46,064 nt of DNA from Streptomyces sioyaensis (lineage in GTDB: Bacteria; Actinomycetota; Actinomycetes; Streptomycetales; Streptomycetaceae), in NCBI RefSeq assembly GCF_004122735.1, contig NZ_SDIF01000051.1:1-46064 (forward strand), in the 5' to 3' direction. Under the pieces are notes generated by a model. That model saw nothing but the letters and a program-made list of their open reading frames with translations. It was not told where the DNA came from and did not search any database. The translations under genes were made by a program, and so were the position numbers. Positions 32,329-41,180 of the stretch are shown piece after piece (within the stretch, counting starts at the first letter, position 1; each line of letters opens with the position of its first letter).

Positions 32329-32358
32329 CGGGGAGGTCTGACGGGGAGGTCTGACGGG
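32320..32358. repeat. three perfect tandem copies of a 13-bp unit
   Basis: GAGGTCTGACGGG occurs at 32320-32332, 32333-32345 and 32346-32358 without mismatch. The first copy contains the yigZ stop codon. The unit length is not a multiple of three, so copy changes would not extend the reading frame simply. Confidence 0.95.
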
Positions 32359-32465
32359 CCGGAGCGGGGCCGTGGGCTGCACTGCCGGTGGGCTTGAACT
32401 GCCCGTGAGGTCGAGTCCCCGCGCCTTCGCGCCGGTGCGGGTGACCGGGTGTCAGCGCCCGGGTG

Positions 32466-32669
32466 TCAGCCCTGCCAGCTGTGCGGCGCGCGGAAGCCGG
32501 GGGTGCGCTCCAGGCGGCGCCAGCCGGCCGTGGAGCGGCGGCGGGACGGGGCCGGCTCGGGTCGGACCACGGCGCGGGCCATCAGGAGCGCGGTGAGCGC
32601 GGCGAGTTCCTCGGGGCCGGCCCGGCCCTTCTCGACCCGCAGCACAGAGGATTCGGCGGGAGCGCTCAT
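32466..32669 (-). CDS. accE: acyl-CoA carboxylase epsilon subunit
   Basis: 67 aa. It matches the small epsilon subunits of actinobacterial acyl-CoA carboxylases: an N-terminal VLRVEKGRAGPEELAALTALLMARA helix, then SRRRSTAGWRRLERTPGFRAPHSWQG. Epsilon subunits strengthen the contact between the biotinylated alpha chain and the beta chain and raise activity. GGAGAAC precedes ATG 32669. It starts 29 bp after the accB stop and is surely in the same operon. Confidence 0.9.
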   Translation of the reverse strand: MSAPAESSVLRVEKGRAGPEELAALTALLMARAVVRPEPAPSRRRSTAGWRRLERTPGFRAPHSWQG

Positions 32670-32698
32670 GGGGGTGTTCTCCGTCCGTCGGCGCAGGA

Positions 32699-34243
<1,545 letters not shown>

Positions 34244-34320
34244 TTCGCATCCTTCCGACGCGGACGGTGGGTTGGCTCATGGCACGCTCCGGCCCGGATT
34301 CCTGATGGCGCGCCGTCAAC

Positions 34321-34350
34321 ATGTCGCGTCATGTCATGGCGCGACATGAC
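34321..34350. promoter_or_regulatory. nested inverted repeats upstream of accB
   Basis: ATGTCGCG (34321-34328) pairs with CGCGACAT (34340-34347), and GTCATGTC (34328-34335) pairs with GACATGAC (34343-34350). The element lies 78-107 bp upstream of the accB ATG in the only gap where its promoter can be. It looks like an operator for a dimeric repressor such as a TetR protein; the regulator is unknown. Confidence 0.55.
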
Positions 34351-34422
34351 ACCTCTCAGGCCACCCCCCCTCGGCACCCCCGCGAGGGGTCCAGGCGGTA
34401 CGGGCTCGTCCGGACGGCGGCG

Positions 34423-35238
34423 TCAGCCGACCAGGGATCCGATGTGGTCCCGGATCGCCGAAATGACGGCCGGAGCCTGCGAGTTGAGGTAGAAGTGGCC
34501 GCCCGGGAAGGTCCGCAACGCGAACGCGGCTGTGGTGTGTGCGGCCCAGTCGTGGGTCTCCTCGACCGTGGCCATCGGGTCGCGGTCCCCCAGCAGCGCG
34601 AGGACCGGGCAGGGCAGGGGCGGTCCCGGCCGGTGGCGGTAGGTCTCCACGGCCTGGTAGTCGGCACGGATGACCGGCAGGAACAGGTCCCGGAGTTCGG
34701 GGTCCTGGAACACCCGCAGATCGCTGCCGCCGAGCAGCTCCATCTCGGCCACGACCCCCTGGTCGTCCCGCAGATGGACGTTCTCCTCCCGGACCCTGGT
34801 CGGTGCGCGACGGCCGGAGACGACGACGGAGAGCGGTGCGGCCCCGTCGTCCGTGAGCCGCCGGGCCACCTCGAAGGCGACCATGGCGCCCATGCTGTGC
34901 CCGAACAGGGTCAACGGGCGGTCGGCCCACGGCCGCAACGCCTCCGTGGCCCGCTGCGCCAGCGCCTCGATCGAGTGCAGCAACGGCTCGGTCCGGCGCT
35001 CCTGACGGCCCGGGTACTGGATCGCGAGCACCTCGACCGCGGGCGAGAGCGCGGCGGAGACACCGTGGAAGTAGCTCGCCGAACCGCCCGCGTACGGAAA
35101 GCAGGCGAGCCGGGTCTTGGCGTCCGGAGCCGGGTGGAACCGCTGGATCCACCTGCTCTTCTCCTGATCGCCGCTGCTCAACTCACTCAACTCGGGTGCC
35201 CCCTGTGACGATTGTGGTCTGCCCGTGAAGGCTCCCAC
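34423..35238 (-). CDS. type II thioesterase
   Basis: 271 aa from GTG 35238. Alpha/beta hydrolase of the editing thioesterase type: ACFPYAGGSASYFHG near 45-59, the nucleophile elbow GHSMG with Ser115, an Asp in LLGDRDPMA near 217 and His in FPGGHFYLNS near 247. These enzymes free stalled or wrong acyl groups from PKS and NRPS carrier proteins. A TTG at 35190 is 8 nt from AGGGGG and would give a 255-aa protein closer to the usual N-terminus, so the start is open. It is probably the outermost gene of the polyketide cluster on this side. Confidence 0.9.
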   Translation of the reverse strand: MGAFTGRPQSSQGAPELSELSSGDQEKSRWIQRFHPAPDAKTRLACFPYAGGSASYFHGVSAALSPAVEVLAIQYPGRQERRTEPLLHSIEALAQRATEALRPWADRPLTLFGHSMGAMVAFEVARRLTDDGAAPLSVVVSGRRAPTRVREENVHLRDDQGVVAEMELLGGSDLRVFQDPELRDLFLPVIRADYQAVETYRHRPGPPLPCPVLALLGDRDPMATVEETHDWAAHTTAAFALRTFPGGHFYLNSQAPAVISAIRDHIGSLVG

Positions 35239-35364
35239 CGGGGCCCGGACCCGGCCAACCCCGGCTGACCCCTAGCCACCCCCACCCGCACCGGGCCGGC
35301 GGACGGCGTGGTGGCGGTCCGGCATAGGGGTCGAGGGCCGCCCGCCCCCTATCGGACGACAAAG

Positions 35365-35429
35365 GGGTCCCACCGCTCCGGAGAGCGGTGGGACCCCTGG
35401 TCCGGAGCCCAACGGGGGGTGGGCTCCCG
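35365..35429. terminator. double hairpin terminator after the ABC operon
   Basis: A perfect 16-bp stem (35365-35380 with 35385-35400, loop CGGA) is followed by an 8-bp stem (35406-35413 with 35422-35429). Both lie 80-145 bp past the permease stop and upstream of the thioesterase, insulating the two minus-strand units. Confidence 0.85.
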
Positions 35430-35508
35430 ACTCTTCACAGTGGCTTGTGTGCCGTGCTCGTCCGGCGGCGGCCCGTCCTGCGCCGGCCGCCGGTCACGGC
35501 ACCTGCCC

Positions 35509-38061
35509 TCAGGCGGCCGCGGTGGCCGCCTCCACCGGGCGGAACCTGGTGGCCCGCCAGGTCGGTACGAGTGTCGCCGCGAAGGTGATGATCACCGCGC
35601 CGGCCACGACCGCGAGGTAGATCCACACCGGTACGGTCGGCACGACCCGGCCCAGCTTGGCGACGCTGTAGGGAAACAGGGTGACCGCGGAGGCGACCGA
35701 TCCCAGGACGACGCCGACGACCAGGGTCAGCACGCTCTCCATGCTCATCATGGTCATGATCTGCCGTCGGGTGAATCCGGTCAGCTGCTGGAGACCGAAT
35801 TCCCGGCGGCGCCGGCCGGTGGCCGCGATCAGGGTGTTCACCACGGAGATCGCGGTGTATCCGACGATCATCCCGACCACCAGGTAGTTGATGGTGGCCA
35901 GTTGCTGCTGGCCCGCCGTGCGGTCGGCGGTGAGCGCGGCGCTGCCGGACACCTCGACCCCCGGCTGGTCCTTGACCAGCGCGGACAGCGCCTGGGTCAG
36001 CTTGCCGGGATCGGCTCCCGGAGCGCGGCGCACCACGATCTGCCCGGCCGCTCCGTCGGTGGTGTGGGCGGCCAGCAGCTCGGCGGGCAGCAGCAGCGAC
36101 GCCGCCACACCCTCCGGCCGGTAGGTGGCGACCACCTTCACCGTGGCCGACGTGCCGTCGCCGAGTCGCAGCGTGAGGCTGTCCCCGATGCCGCGCCCCA
36201 GCGCCGCGGCGTGGTCGACGGGCAGTGCGACGCTGTTCCCACGGAGCCCGGCGAGTGAGCCCTCGGCGGCCCGCACCGAGAGGTTCCGGTCCCCGGTGAC
36301 GCCCTGCAGGGTCCAGCCGTCGCCGGTCTGCGTGGTGTCCTCGGGGCTCTGCACGAAACCGGTGCTCGTCACGTAGTCCGAGGCCGCGGCGACGCCCGGG
36401 GTGTGCCGGACCCGGTCGAGCGTGCCGGGGGCGAGCCCGCCGGCCGTGGCCGTCAGGACGTCGTCCGCCCGCAGGATCCCGGTGTGCGCCGTGCGGTTCG
36501 AGGCGTCCTCGATCTGCTGCATGTACAGCGTGCCGGTGGCGATGCCGGTCAGCAGGATGATCGGCGTGATGGTGGCGGCCATCCGGACCGTGTGCGCCCG
36601 GGAGTTGAGCACCGCGATCCGGCCCGCCAGTCCCGACACGGCACCGAGCGGTCCCTTGAGCAGGGCGACGATGGCCCTGGTGAAGCCGGGGGCGAGCAGG
36701 GCCAGGCCGATCGCCCACAGGATGCAGGCCGGTCCCGCGGTGCTGGCCGTCAGATCGCCGGTCATCGTCGTCATGGTCATCACGGCCATCGCGGCGCCGC
36801 CGACCAGGAAGAGGACGGACAGCCAGATCCGGGTCCGGGTCAGCCAGTTCCCCTCGATCGCGCTGTCCGCCAGCGCCTCGGTGGCCCGGGTCTTGGCGAT
36901 CTTCCGGGCGGTGAGGTACGCGGCGCCCACGCCGGCCAGCAGCGAGGCAGCCACCGCCACCACGGCCGGCACGATGCCCAGCCGGAACTCGACCGCTTGG
37001 GAGACCATCCCGGCGGAGACCAGCTTGTCGAAGAGGAACCGGCTGAGCAGCGCTCCGGGCAGGCAGCCCAGGACCGACGCCACGATCGAGACGGTCAGCG
37101 TCTCGCCCAGGATCATGCGGCGCAGCTGTCGCGGGGTGGTGCCGATCGCCTTCATCAGAGCCATCTCGCGGTGCCGCTGCGAAATGGTCAGCCCCAGCGT
37201 CGACGACGCTCCGAACATGGCCACCAGGATGGCCCAGCCGCCGAAGATGGCGGACAGCATGATGAGGTTCTTCTGGCTGGTCGCGGCCTGTGGGAACTCG
37301 GCGAGCCCGCGGTTGTCGCCGGCCAGGGTCACTGCCGCCCGGCCGTCCAGCGCCTGCTCGATCCGGCTGCCCAGCTCACCGGCGTCGGTGCCGGGCTTCG
37401 GCAGCACACCGATCGCGTCCACGGTGCCGGACCGGCCACTCAGCGCGGCGGCCCGGGCGTCGGTGAAGAACACCGCGGGCTGCGCGGCCGTACGGCCACC
37501 GGCCTGCTGGACCAGACCGGTCAGCCGGAACGTCGTCAGTCGGCCGTGAGCCACCAGACGGACGTCGGTACCGACGGTGGCGCCGGCCTGCCGGGCCAGC
37601 TCCGTGTCCAGCACCACGTCTCCGGCAGCCCCCGGTGCGGTGCCCGAGGTGAGGGTGTACGGGGCCAGCTGCGCCGAGCCCCAGCCGTGGCCGAGCGGAC
37701 GGTGTTCGGTGCGGGTGGCGGTGTCCGACAGGTCGGTCACCGGACGGCCGTCCCGTACGACGGAAACCGGGAAGGACACGTCGGGCACGGCCTTCGCGAC
37801 TCCTGGGACGGCGGCGACGGTGGCCACCCGGCCGGCGTCGAGCCGGACCCGCTCGGCCAGTTGCGAGGACTCGTAGGTCTGGTCGCCGGTCACCACCAGC
37901 GGAGCCGCGGCCAGCCGCTGGGGCGGCACCGCGTCGCGGACGCCGCTCTCCATCAGCCCGCCGCACGCCATGATGAGTGCCGCGCCGAAGAACATGGCGA
38001 TGAAGGTGGCCACGAATCCGCCCTTGCGGAAACGCAGGGTGCGCAGAGCGAGGGACAGCAT
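35509..38061 (-). CDS. FtsX-type ABC transporter permease
   Basis: 850 aa. One N-terminal membrane segment is followed by a large periplasmic-type domain (about 45-250), then three segments with the FtsX motif ILVAMFGASSTLGLTISQRHREMALMKAIGTTPRQLRRMILGE (near 260-310). A second copy follows: further segments, a second extracellular domain (about 525-690), and GRRRREFGLQQLTGFTRRQIMTMMSMESVL. This duplicated FtsX architecture is typical of actinobacterial antimicrobial-peptide or antibiotic export and resistance pairs. Its ATG overlaps the ATPase stop as TGATG. Confidence 0.93.
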   Translation of the reverse strand: MLSLALRTLRFRKGGFVATFIAMFFGAALIMACGGLMESGVRDAVPPQRLAAAPLVVTGDQTYESSQLAERVRLDAGRVATVAAVPGVAKAVPDVSFPVSVVRDGRPVTDLSDTATRTEHRPLGHGWGSAQLAPYTLTSGTAPGAAGDVVLDTELARQAGATVGTDVRLVAHGRLTTFRLTGLVQQAGGRTAAQPAVFFTDARAAALSGRSGTVDAIGVLPKPGTDAGELGSRIEQALDGRAAVTLAGDNRGLAEFPQAATSQKNLIMLSAIFGGWAILVAMFGASSTLGLTISQRHREMALMKAIGTTPRQLRRMILGETLTVSIVASVLGCLPGALLSRFLFDKLVSAGMVSQAVEFRLGIVPAVVAVAASLLAGVGAAYLTARKIAKTRATEALADSAIEGNWLTRTRIWLSVLFLVGGAAMAVMTMTTMTGDLTASTAGPACILWAIGLALLAPGFTRAIVALLKGPLGAVSGLAGRIAVLNSRAHTVRMAATITPIILLTGIATGTLYMQQIEDASNRTAHTGILRADDVLTATAGGLAPGTLDRVRHTPGVAAASDYVTSTGFVQSPEDTTQTGDGWTLQGVTGDRNLSVRAAEGSLAGLRGNSVALPVDHAAALGRGIGDSLTLRLGDGTSATVKVVATYRPEGVAASLLLPAELLAAHTTDGAAGQIVVRRAPGADPGKLTQALSALVKDQPGVEVSGSAALTADRTAGQQQLATINYLVVGMIVGYTAISVVNTLIAATGRRRREFGLQQLTGFTRRQIMTMMSMESVLTLVVGVVLGSVASAVTLFPYSVAKLGRVVPTVPVWIYLAVVAGAVIITFAATLVPTWRATRFRPVEAATAAA

Positions 38062-38864
38062 CAGTACGTGCCCCCCGTCGAGGTCCGCATCTGCCGGCCG
38101 CCGGCGGCCGGCTGCTCGTCCGCCCAGGCGCCCAGGTGGGTCATCCGCTCGGCGACCACCTCGGCGGTCGGGTGGTAGATGTCGCCCACGAACCGGCCGT
38201 CGGCGAGGAACACCACCCGGTCCGCGTACGAGGCCGCCACCGGATCGTGGGTGACCATCACGATGGTCTGTCCCAGCGACTGCACGGACTCCTGCATCAG
38301 CCGCAGGACCTCACGGGCGGTACGGGTGTCCAGCGCGCCGGTGGGCTCGTCGGCGAACACCACCGCGGGCCCGGTGACCAGGGCACGGGCGATTGCCACC
38401 CGCTGCTGCTGGCCGCCGGACAGCTCGGCGGGGCGGTGTCCGGTCCGTTCGCCGAGCCCGACCCGCTGGATCACCTCGGTGACCCGCGCGCGGTTCGGCC
38501 GGCGGCCGGCGAGCTTCAGCGGAAGCGTGATGTTCTGCAGCACCGTCAGGGCGGGCAGCAGATTGAACGACTGGAAGATGAAGCCGATGCGCTCGCGCCG
38601 CATCTTGGTCAGCGTGGTCTCGTCGTAGCCGCTGAGGTCCTCGCCGTCCAGCAGAACCGTGCCGGAGGTCGGCCGGTCGAGCCCCGCAGCGCAGTGCAGA
38701 AAGGTGCTCTTGCCCGAACCCGAGGGCCCCATCACGGCGGTGAAGCTGCCGCGCTCGAAGGTCAGAGTGACGCCGTCGAGTGCGGTCACGGAGTTGGCGC
38801 CCTCGCCGTAGACCTTGCGAACCGCGTTCAACCGGACTGTGTCGGCGACTGCGATGGTGTCCAT
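38061..38864 (-). CDS. ABC transporter ATP-binding protein, LolD/MacB class
   Basis: 267 aa. Walker A GPSGSGKST at 46-54, Q-loop FIFQSFNLLPALTV near 95-108, signature LSGGQQQRVAIARAL near 148-162 and Walker B AVVFADEPTGALD near 168-180. The FQSFNLL and PTGALD forms mark the FtsX-partner class that energises mechanotransmission rather than classic substrate import. It is first in a two-gene operon with the permease. Divergent from the leader ORF and two-component system, which suggests that the regulator controls it. Confidence 0.95.
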   Translation of the reverse strand: MDTIAVADTVRLNAVRKVYGEGANSVTALDGVTLTFERGSFTAVMGPSGSGKSTFLHCAAGLDRPTSGTVLLDGEDLSGYDETTLTKMRRERIGFIFQSFNLLPALTVLQNITLPLKLAGRRPNRARVTEVIQRVGLGERTGHRPAELSGGQQQRVAIARALVTGPAVVFADEPTGALDTRTAREVLRLMQESVQSLGQTIVMVTHDPVAASYADRVVFLADGRFVGDIYHPTAEVVAERMTHLGAWADEQPAAGGRQMRTSTGGTY

Positions 38865-38949
38865 TCAAAGCTCCCTGTACCTGTCGCGTGGGAGACGCGA
38901 TCACGTCCTCAACGCTACGGACGGCGGGCGCCGCGGCCGATGGGTCTAC

Positions 38950-38992
38950 GACCCCAAGGGGGGTGGAGAAAACTCCACCCCTCCCCGGGGTC
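38950..38992. promoter_or_regulatory. large dyad between the ABC operon and the two-component system
   Basis: A 9-bp perfect inverted repeat (38960-38968, GGGGTGGAG, with 38973-38981) around AAAA is enclosed by a second pair, GACCCC (38950-38955) with GGGGTC (38987-38992), offset by one base. It lies 86-128 bp upstream of the ABC ATPase start and about 155 bp upstream of the leader ORF. This is a likely binding site for the response regulator encoded at 40502 or a strong RNA hairpin. Confidence 0.6.
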
Positions 38993-39147
38993 CTGCCCCA
39001 CTGCTCCCGCCCCGGCCCACCCGCGATCCTTGAAGGACCGTGACACCGGGCACGGCGGCGCGCGAACGCCCGGTCGCCCGCCCGCACGTGCTGCATGATG
39101 AGGCTCGCGGGGGCGGTGCGCTTCCGGGCCACAGGAGGTTGGACCAG

Positions 39148-39243
39148 GTGGACAAGGCGAGGACCGCAGGGTTACCGGCACCGTTCCGCGGAACGGACAC
39201 GGCCGGCCCGGTCGGACGGCGGGCGGTGGCGGCCCAGTGGTGA
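39148..39243 (+). CDS. candidate TTA-containing leader peptide of the sensor kinase
   Basis: 31 codons from GTG 39148 to TGA 39241-39243. AGGAGG at 39133-39138, 9 nt upstream, is the best Shine-Dalgarno in this region, while the kinase start has none. The stop overlaps the kinase GTG codons (GTGGTGA), giving translational coupling. Codon 9 is TTA (39172-39174). The peptide, starting VDKARTAGLPAPFRGTDTAG, has no known motif. It could also be an N-terminal remnant in a shifted frame, but the conserved kinase sensor sequence starts in the downstream frame. Confidence 0.45.
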   Translation: MDKARTAGLPAPFRGTDTAGPVGRRAVAAQW

Positions 39244-40511
39244 GGAAACACGGTTCCGGCGACAGCGGCGCGGTCAACCGGCTGCGCTGGTGCGCACGGG
39301 GCGTGCTGGTCGCCGTACTCTCCCAGGTCGGCAGCGTCGCCCTGTTCACCGCCACGGTCATCGCACTGGCCGCACTGATCGTCGGCGTGGGCGTCTTCCT
39401 CCTGCCGGTGGTCATGGTCGCGGTCCGCGGACTGGCCACCTTCCACCGCCGGACGGCCGGCGAATGGACCGGCGACCCCATCGACATCCCCTACCGGCAC
39501 ACCGCCGCGGCCGCCCCCCACGACGGCGCCCGCTCCTTCGGACAGTGCAGGCAGCTGCTGTCCGACCCGGCCACCTGGCGGGACGTCCTGTGGATGCTGC
39601 TCGACGCGCCGGTCGGCCTGGTCCTGGGCCTGCTGCCCGCCTCGCTGGTCGCCTACGGCCTGAACGGCATGCTCGTCACCCCGTTCCTCTGGGAAAGCAT
39701 GGGCCCGCACTGGGGCTTCGGAGCGATCTGGCCCATCACGGACCAGACCGACGCCTACCTCGCCATCCCCCAGGGGGTGCTGCTGGTGGCCCTGGGACTG
39801 CTCTGCGCCCGCCCGCTGCTCCGGCTGCACACCCGCTTCAACCGGCTGCTGCTGGCACCCACCCGCAGCGCCCGGCTCGCCCTGCGGGTGGAGCGGCTGA
39901 CCGAGACCCGCTCGGAGACGGTGCAGTCCCAGGCCGCCGAACTCCGCCGGATCGAACGGGACCTGCACGACGGTGCGCAGGCCCGCCTGGTCTCCCTCGG
40001 CATGAGCCTCGGGCTCGCCGACACCCTCGTGGAGCAGGACCCCGTCATGGTGCGCAAACTCCTGGCCGACGCCATGGAGTCCAGCAGCCAGGCCCTGACC
40101 GAACTACGGGACCTGGTACGCGGCATCCATCCGCCGGTGCTCGCCGAGCGCGGACTGGACGGCGCGGTACGGGCGCTGGCGATGGGCCTGGCGATGCCCG
40201 TCGAAGTGAGCATCGAACTGCCCTCCCGGCCCCAGCCGCCGGTCGAGTCGGCCGCGTACTTCGTGATCGCCGAGACCCTCGCCAACGTCACCAAGCACAG
40301 CGGCGCCAACCGGGCGAGCCTGCGCCTGTGGCACGCGGACGGCGCGCTCCGGGCGCAGGTCGGTGACAACGGCCGCGGCGGCGCGGACCCGGAGGGCGGC
40401 AGCGGTCTGCGCGGCCTGCAACGCCGGCTCGCGGCCTTCGACGGAACACTGGACATCAGCAGTCCGCCCGGCGGACCGACCCTGGTGACGATGGAGCTGC
40501 CGTGCGAGTAG
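39237..40511 (+). CDS. NarL-family sensor histidine kinase
   Basis: 424 aa. The N-terminal membrane sensor domain (about 17-195) has four hydrophobic segments. The dimerisation and phosphoacceptor region follows, with ERDLHDGAQARL and His244, then an HATPase with ETLANVTKHSGA (N-box) and VGDNGRGGADPEGGSGLRGLQRRL. Start is GTG 39237 or 39240; no RBS is near, so translation probably depends on the upstream leader ORF. The stop overlaps the regulator gene by 10 nt. Confidence 0.93.
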   Translation: MVRKHGSGDSGAVNRLRWCARGVLVAVLSQVGSVALFTATVIALAALIVGVGVFLLPVVMVAVRGLATFHRRTAGEWTGDPIDIPYRHTAAAAPHDGARSFGQCRQLLSDPATWRDVLWMLLDAPVGLVLGLLPASLVAYGLNGMLVTPFLWESMGPHWGFGAIWPITDQTDAYLAIPQGVLLVALGLLCARPLLRLHTRFNRLLLAPTRSARLALRVERLTETRSETVQSQAAELRRIERDLHDGAQARLVSLGMSLGLADTLVEQDPVMVRKLLADAMESSSQALTELRDLVRGIHPPVLAERGLDGAVRALAMGLAMPVEVSIELPSRPQPPVESAAYFVIAETLANVTKHSGANRASLRLWHADGALRAQVGDNGRGGADPEGGSGLRGLQRRLAAFDGTLDISSPPGGPTLVTMELPCE

Positions 40512-41149
40512 TGATCGCCGAGGACCTGGCCCTGCTGAGAGAGGGCCTCGTACAACTGCTGACGGCACACGACTTCGAGGTGATCGAAGCGGTGGACAAC
40601 GGGCCGGCGATGCTGCGGGCCCTGCTCACCCACCGGCCGGACGTGGCCATCGTCGACGTGCGGTTGCCCCCGACGTTCACCGACGAGGGACTCCAGGCCG
40701 CGGTCAAGGCCCGCACCGAGGTACCGGGGCTGCCCATTCTGGTGCTGTCCCAGCACGTCGAGCAGATGTACGCGCGCGAGCTGCTGTCCGACCAGAACGG
40801 CGGCGTGGGCTATCTGCTCAAGGACCGGGTCTTCGACGTACGCCGCTTCGTCGACATGGTCCGGCAGGTGGCCGCCGGCGGAACCGTCATGGACCCCAAG
40901 GTGGTGTCGGAACTGATGATCAAGCACGAGACCGGGCCCGGCCCGCTGCACGCCCTGACCGCGCGGGAACGCGAGGTACTCGGACTGATGGCCGAAGGAC
41001 GGTCCAACGCGGCCGTCGCGGCCAAGCTGTTCGTCTCCGAGAAGGCGGTCAGTAAACACACCAACAGCATCTTCACCAAGCTGGGGCTCGCGGCCTCCGG
41101 CGACGACAACCGGCGCGTACTGGCAGTACTCGCCTACCTCAACTCGTAG
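40502..41149 (+). CDS. NarL/LuxR-type response regulator
   Basis: 215 aa. Receiver domain at 1-120 with the phosphoacceptor Asp52 (VAIVDVRLPP) and Lys in YLLKDRV, and a C-terminal LuxR helix-turn-helix (LTAREREVLGLMAEGRSNAAVAAKLFVSEKAVSKHTNSIFTKLGL). It is the partner of the kinase, with overlapping reading frames. Likely targets, by position, are the divergent ABC operon and the MFS exporter downstream. Confidence 0.95.
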   Translation: MRVVIAEDLALLREGLVQLLTAHDFEVIEAVDNGPAMLRALLTHRPDVAIVDVRLPPTFTDEGLQAAVKARTEVPGLPILVLSQHVEQMYARELLSDQNGGVGYLLKDRVFDVRRFVDMVRQVAAGGTVMDPKVVSELMIKHETGPGPLHALTAREREVLGLMAEGRSNAAVAAKLFVSEKAVSKHTNSIFTKLGLAASGDDNRRVLAVLAYLNS

Positions 41150-41180
41150 GCGGAGCACGACGGACAGGAGCGTTCACACC

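Noticed and set aside
36403..38178. Long plus-strand open frames opposite the FtsX permease (also 24792-26252 minus and 43844-45649 plus)
   Set aside because: They are antisense to genes with full family motifs and show the Arg/Pro/Gly-rich composition expected of GC-rich shadow frames.
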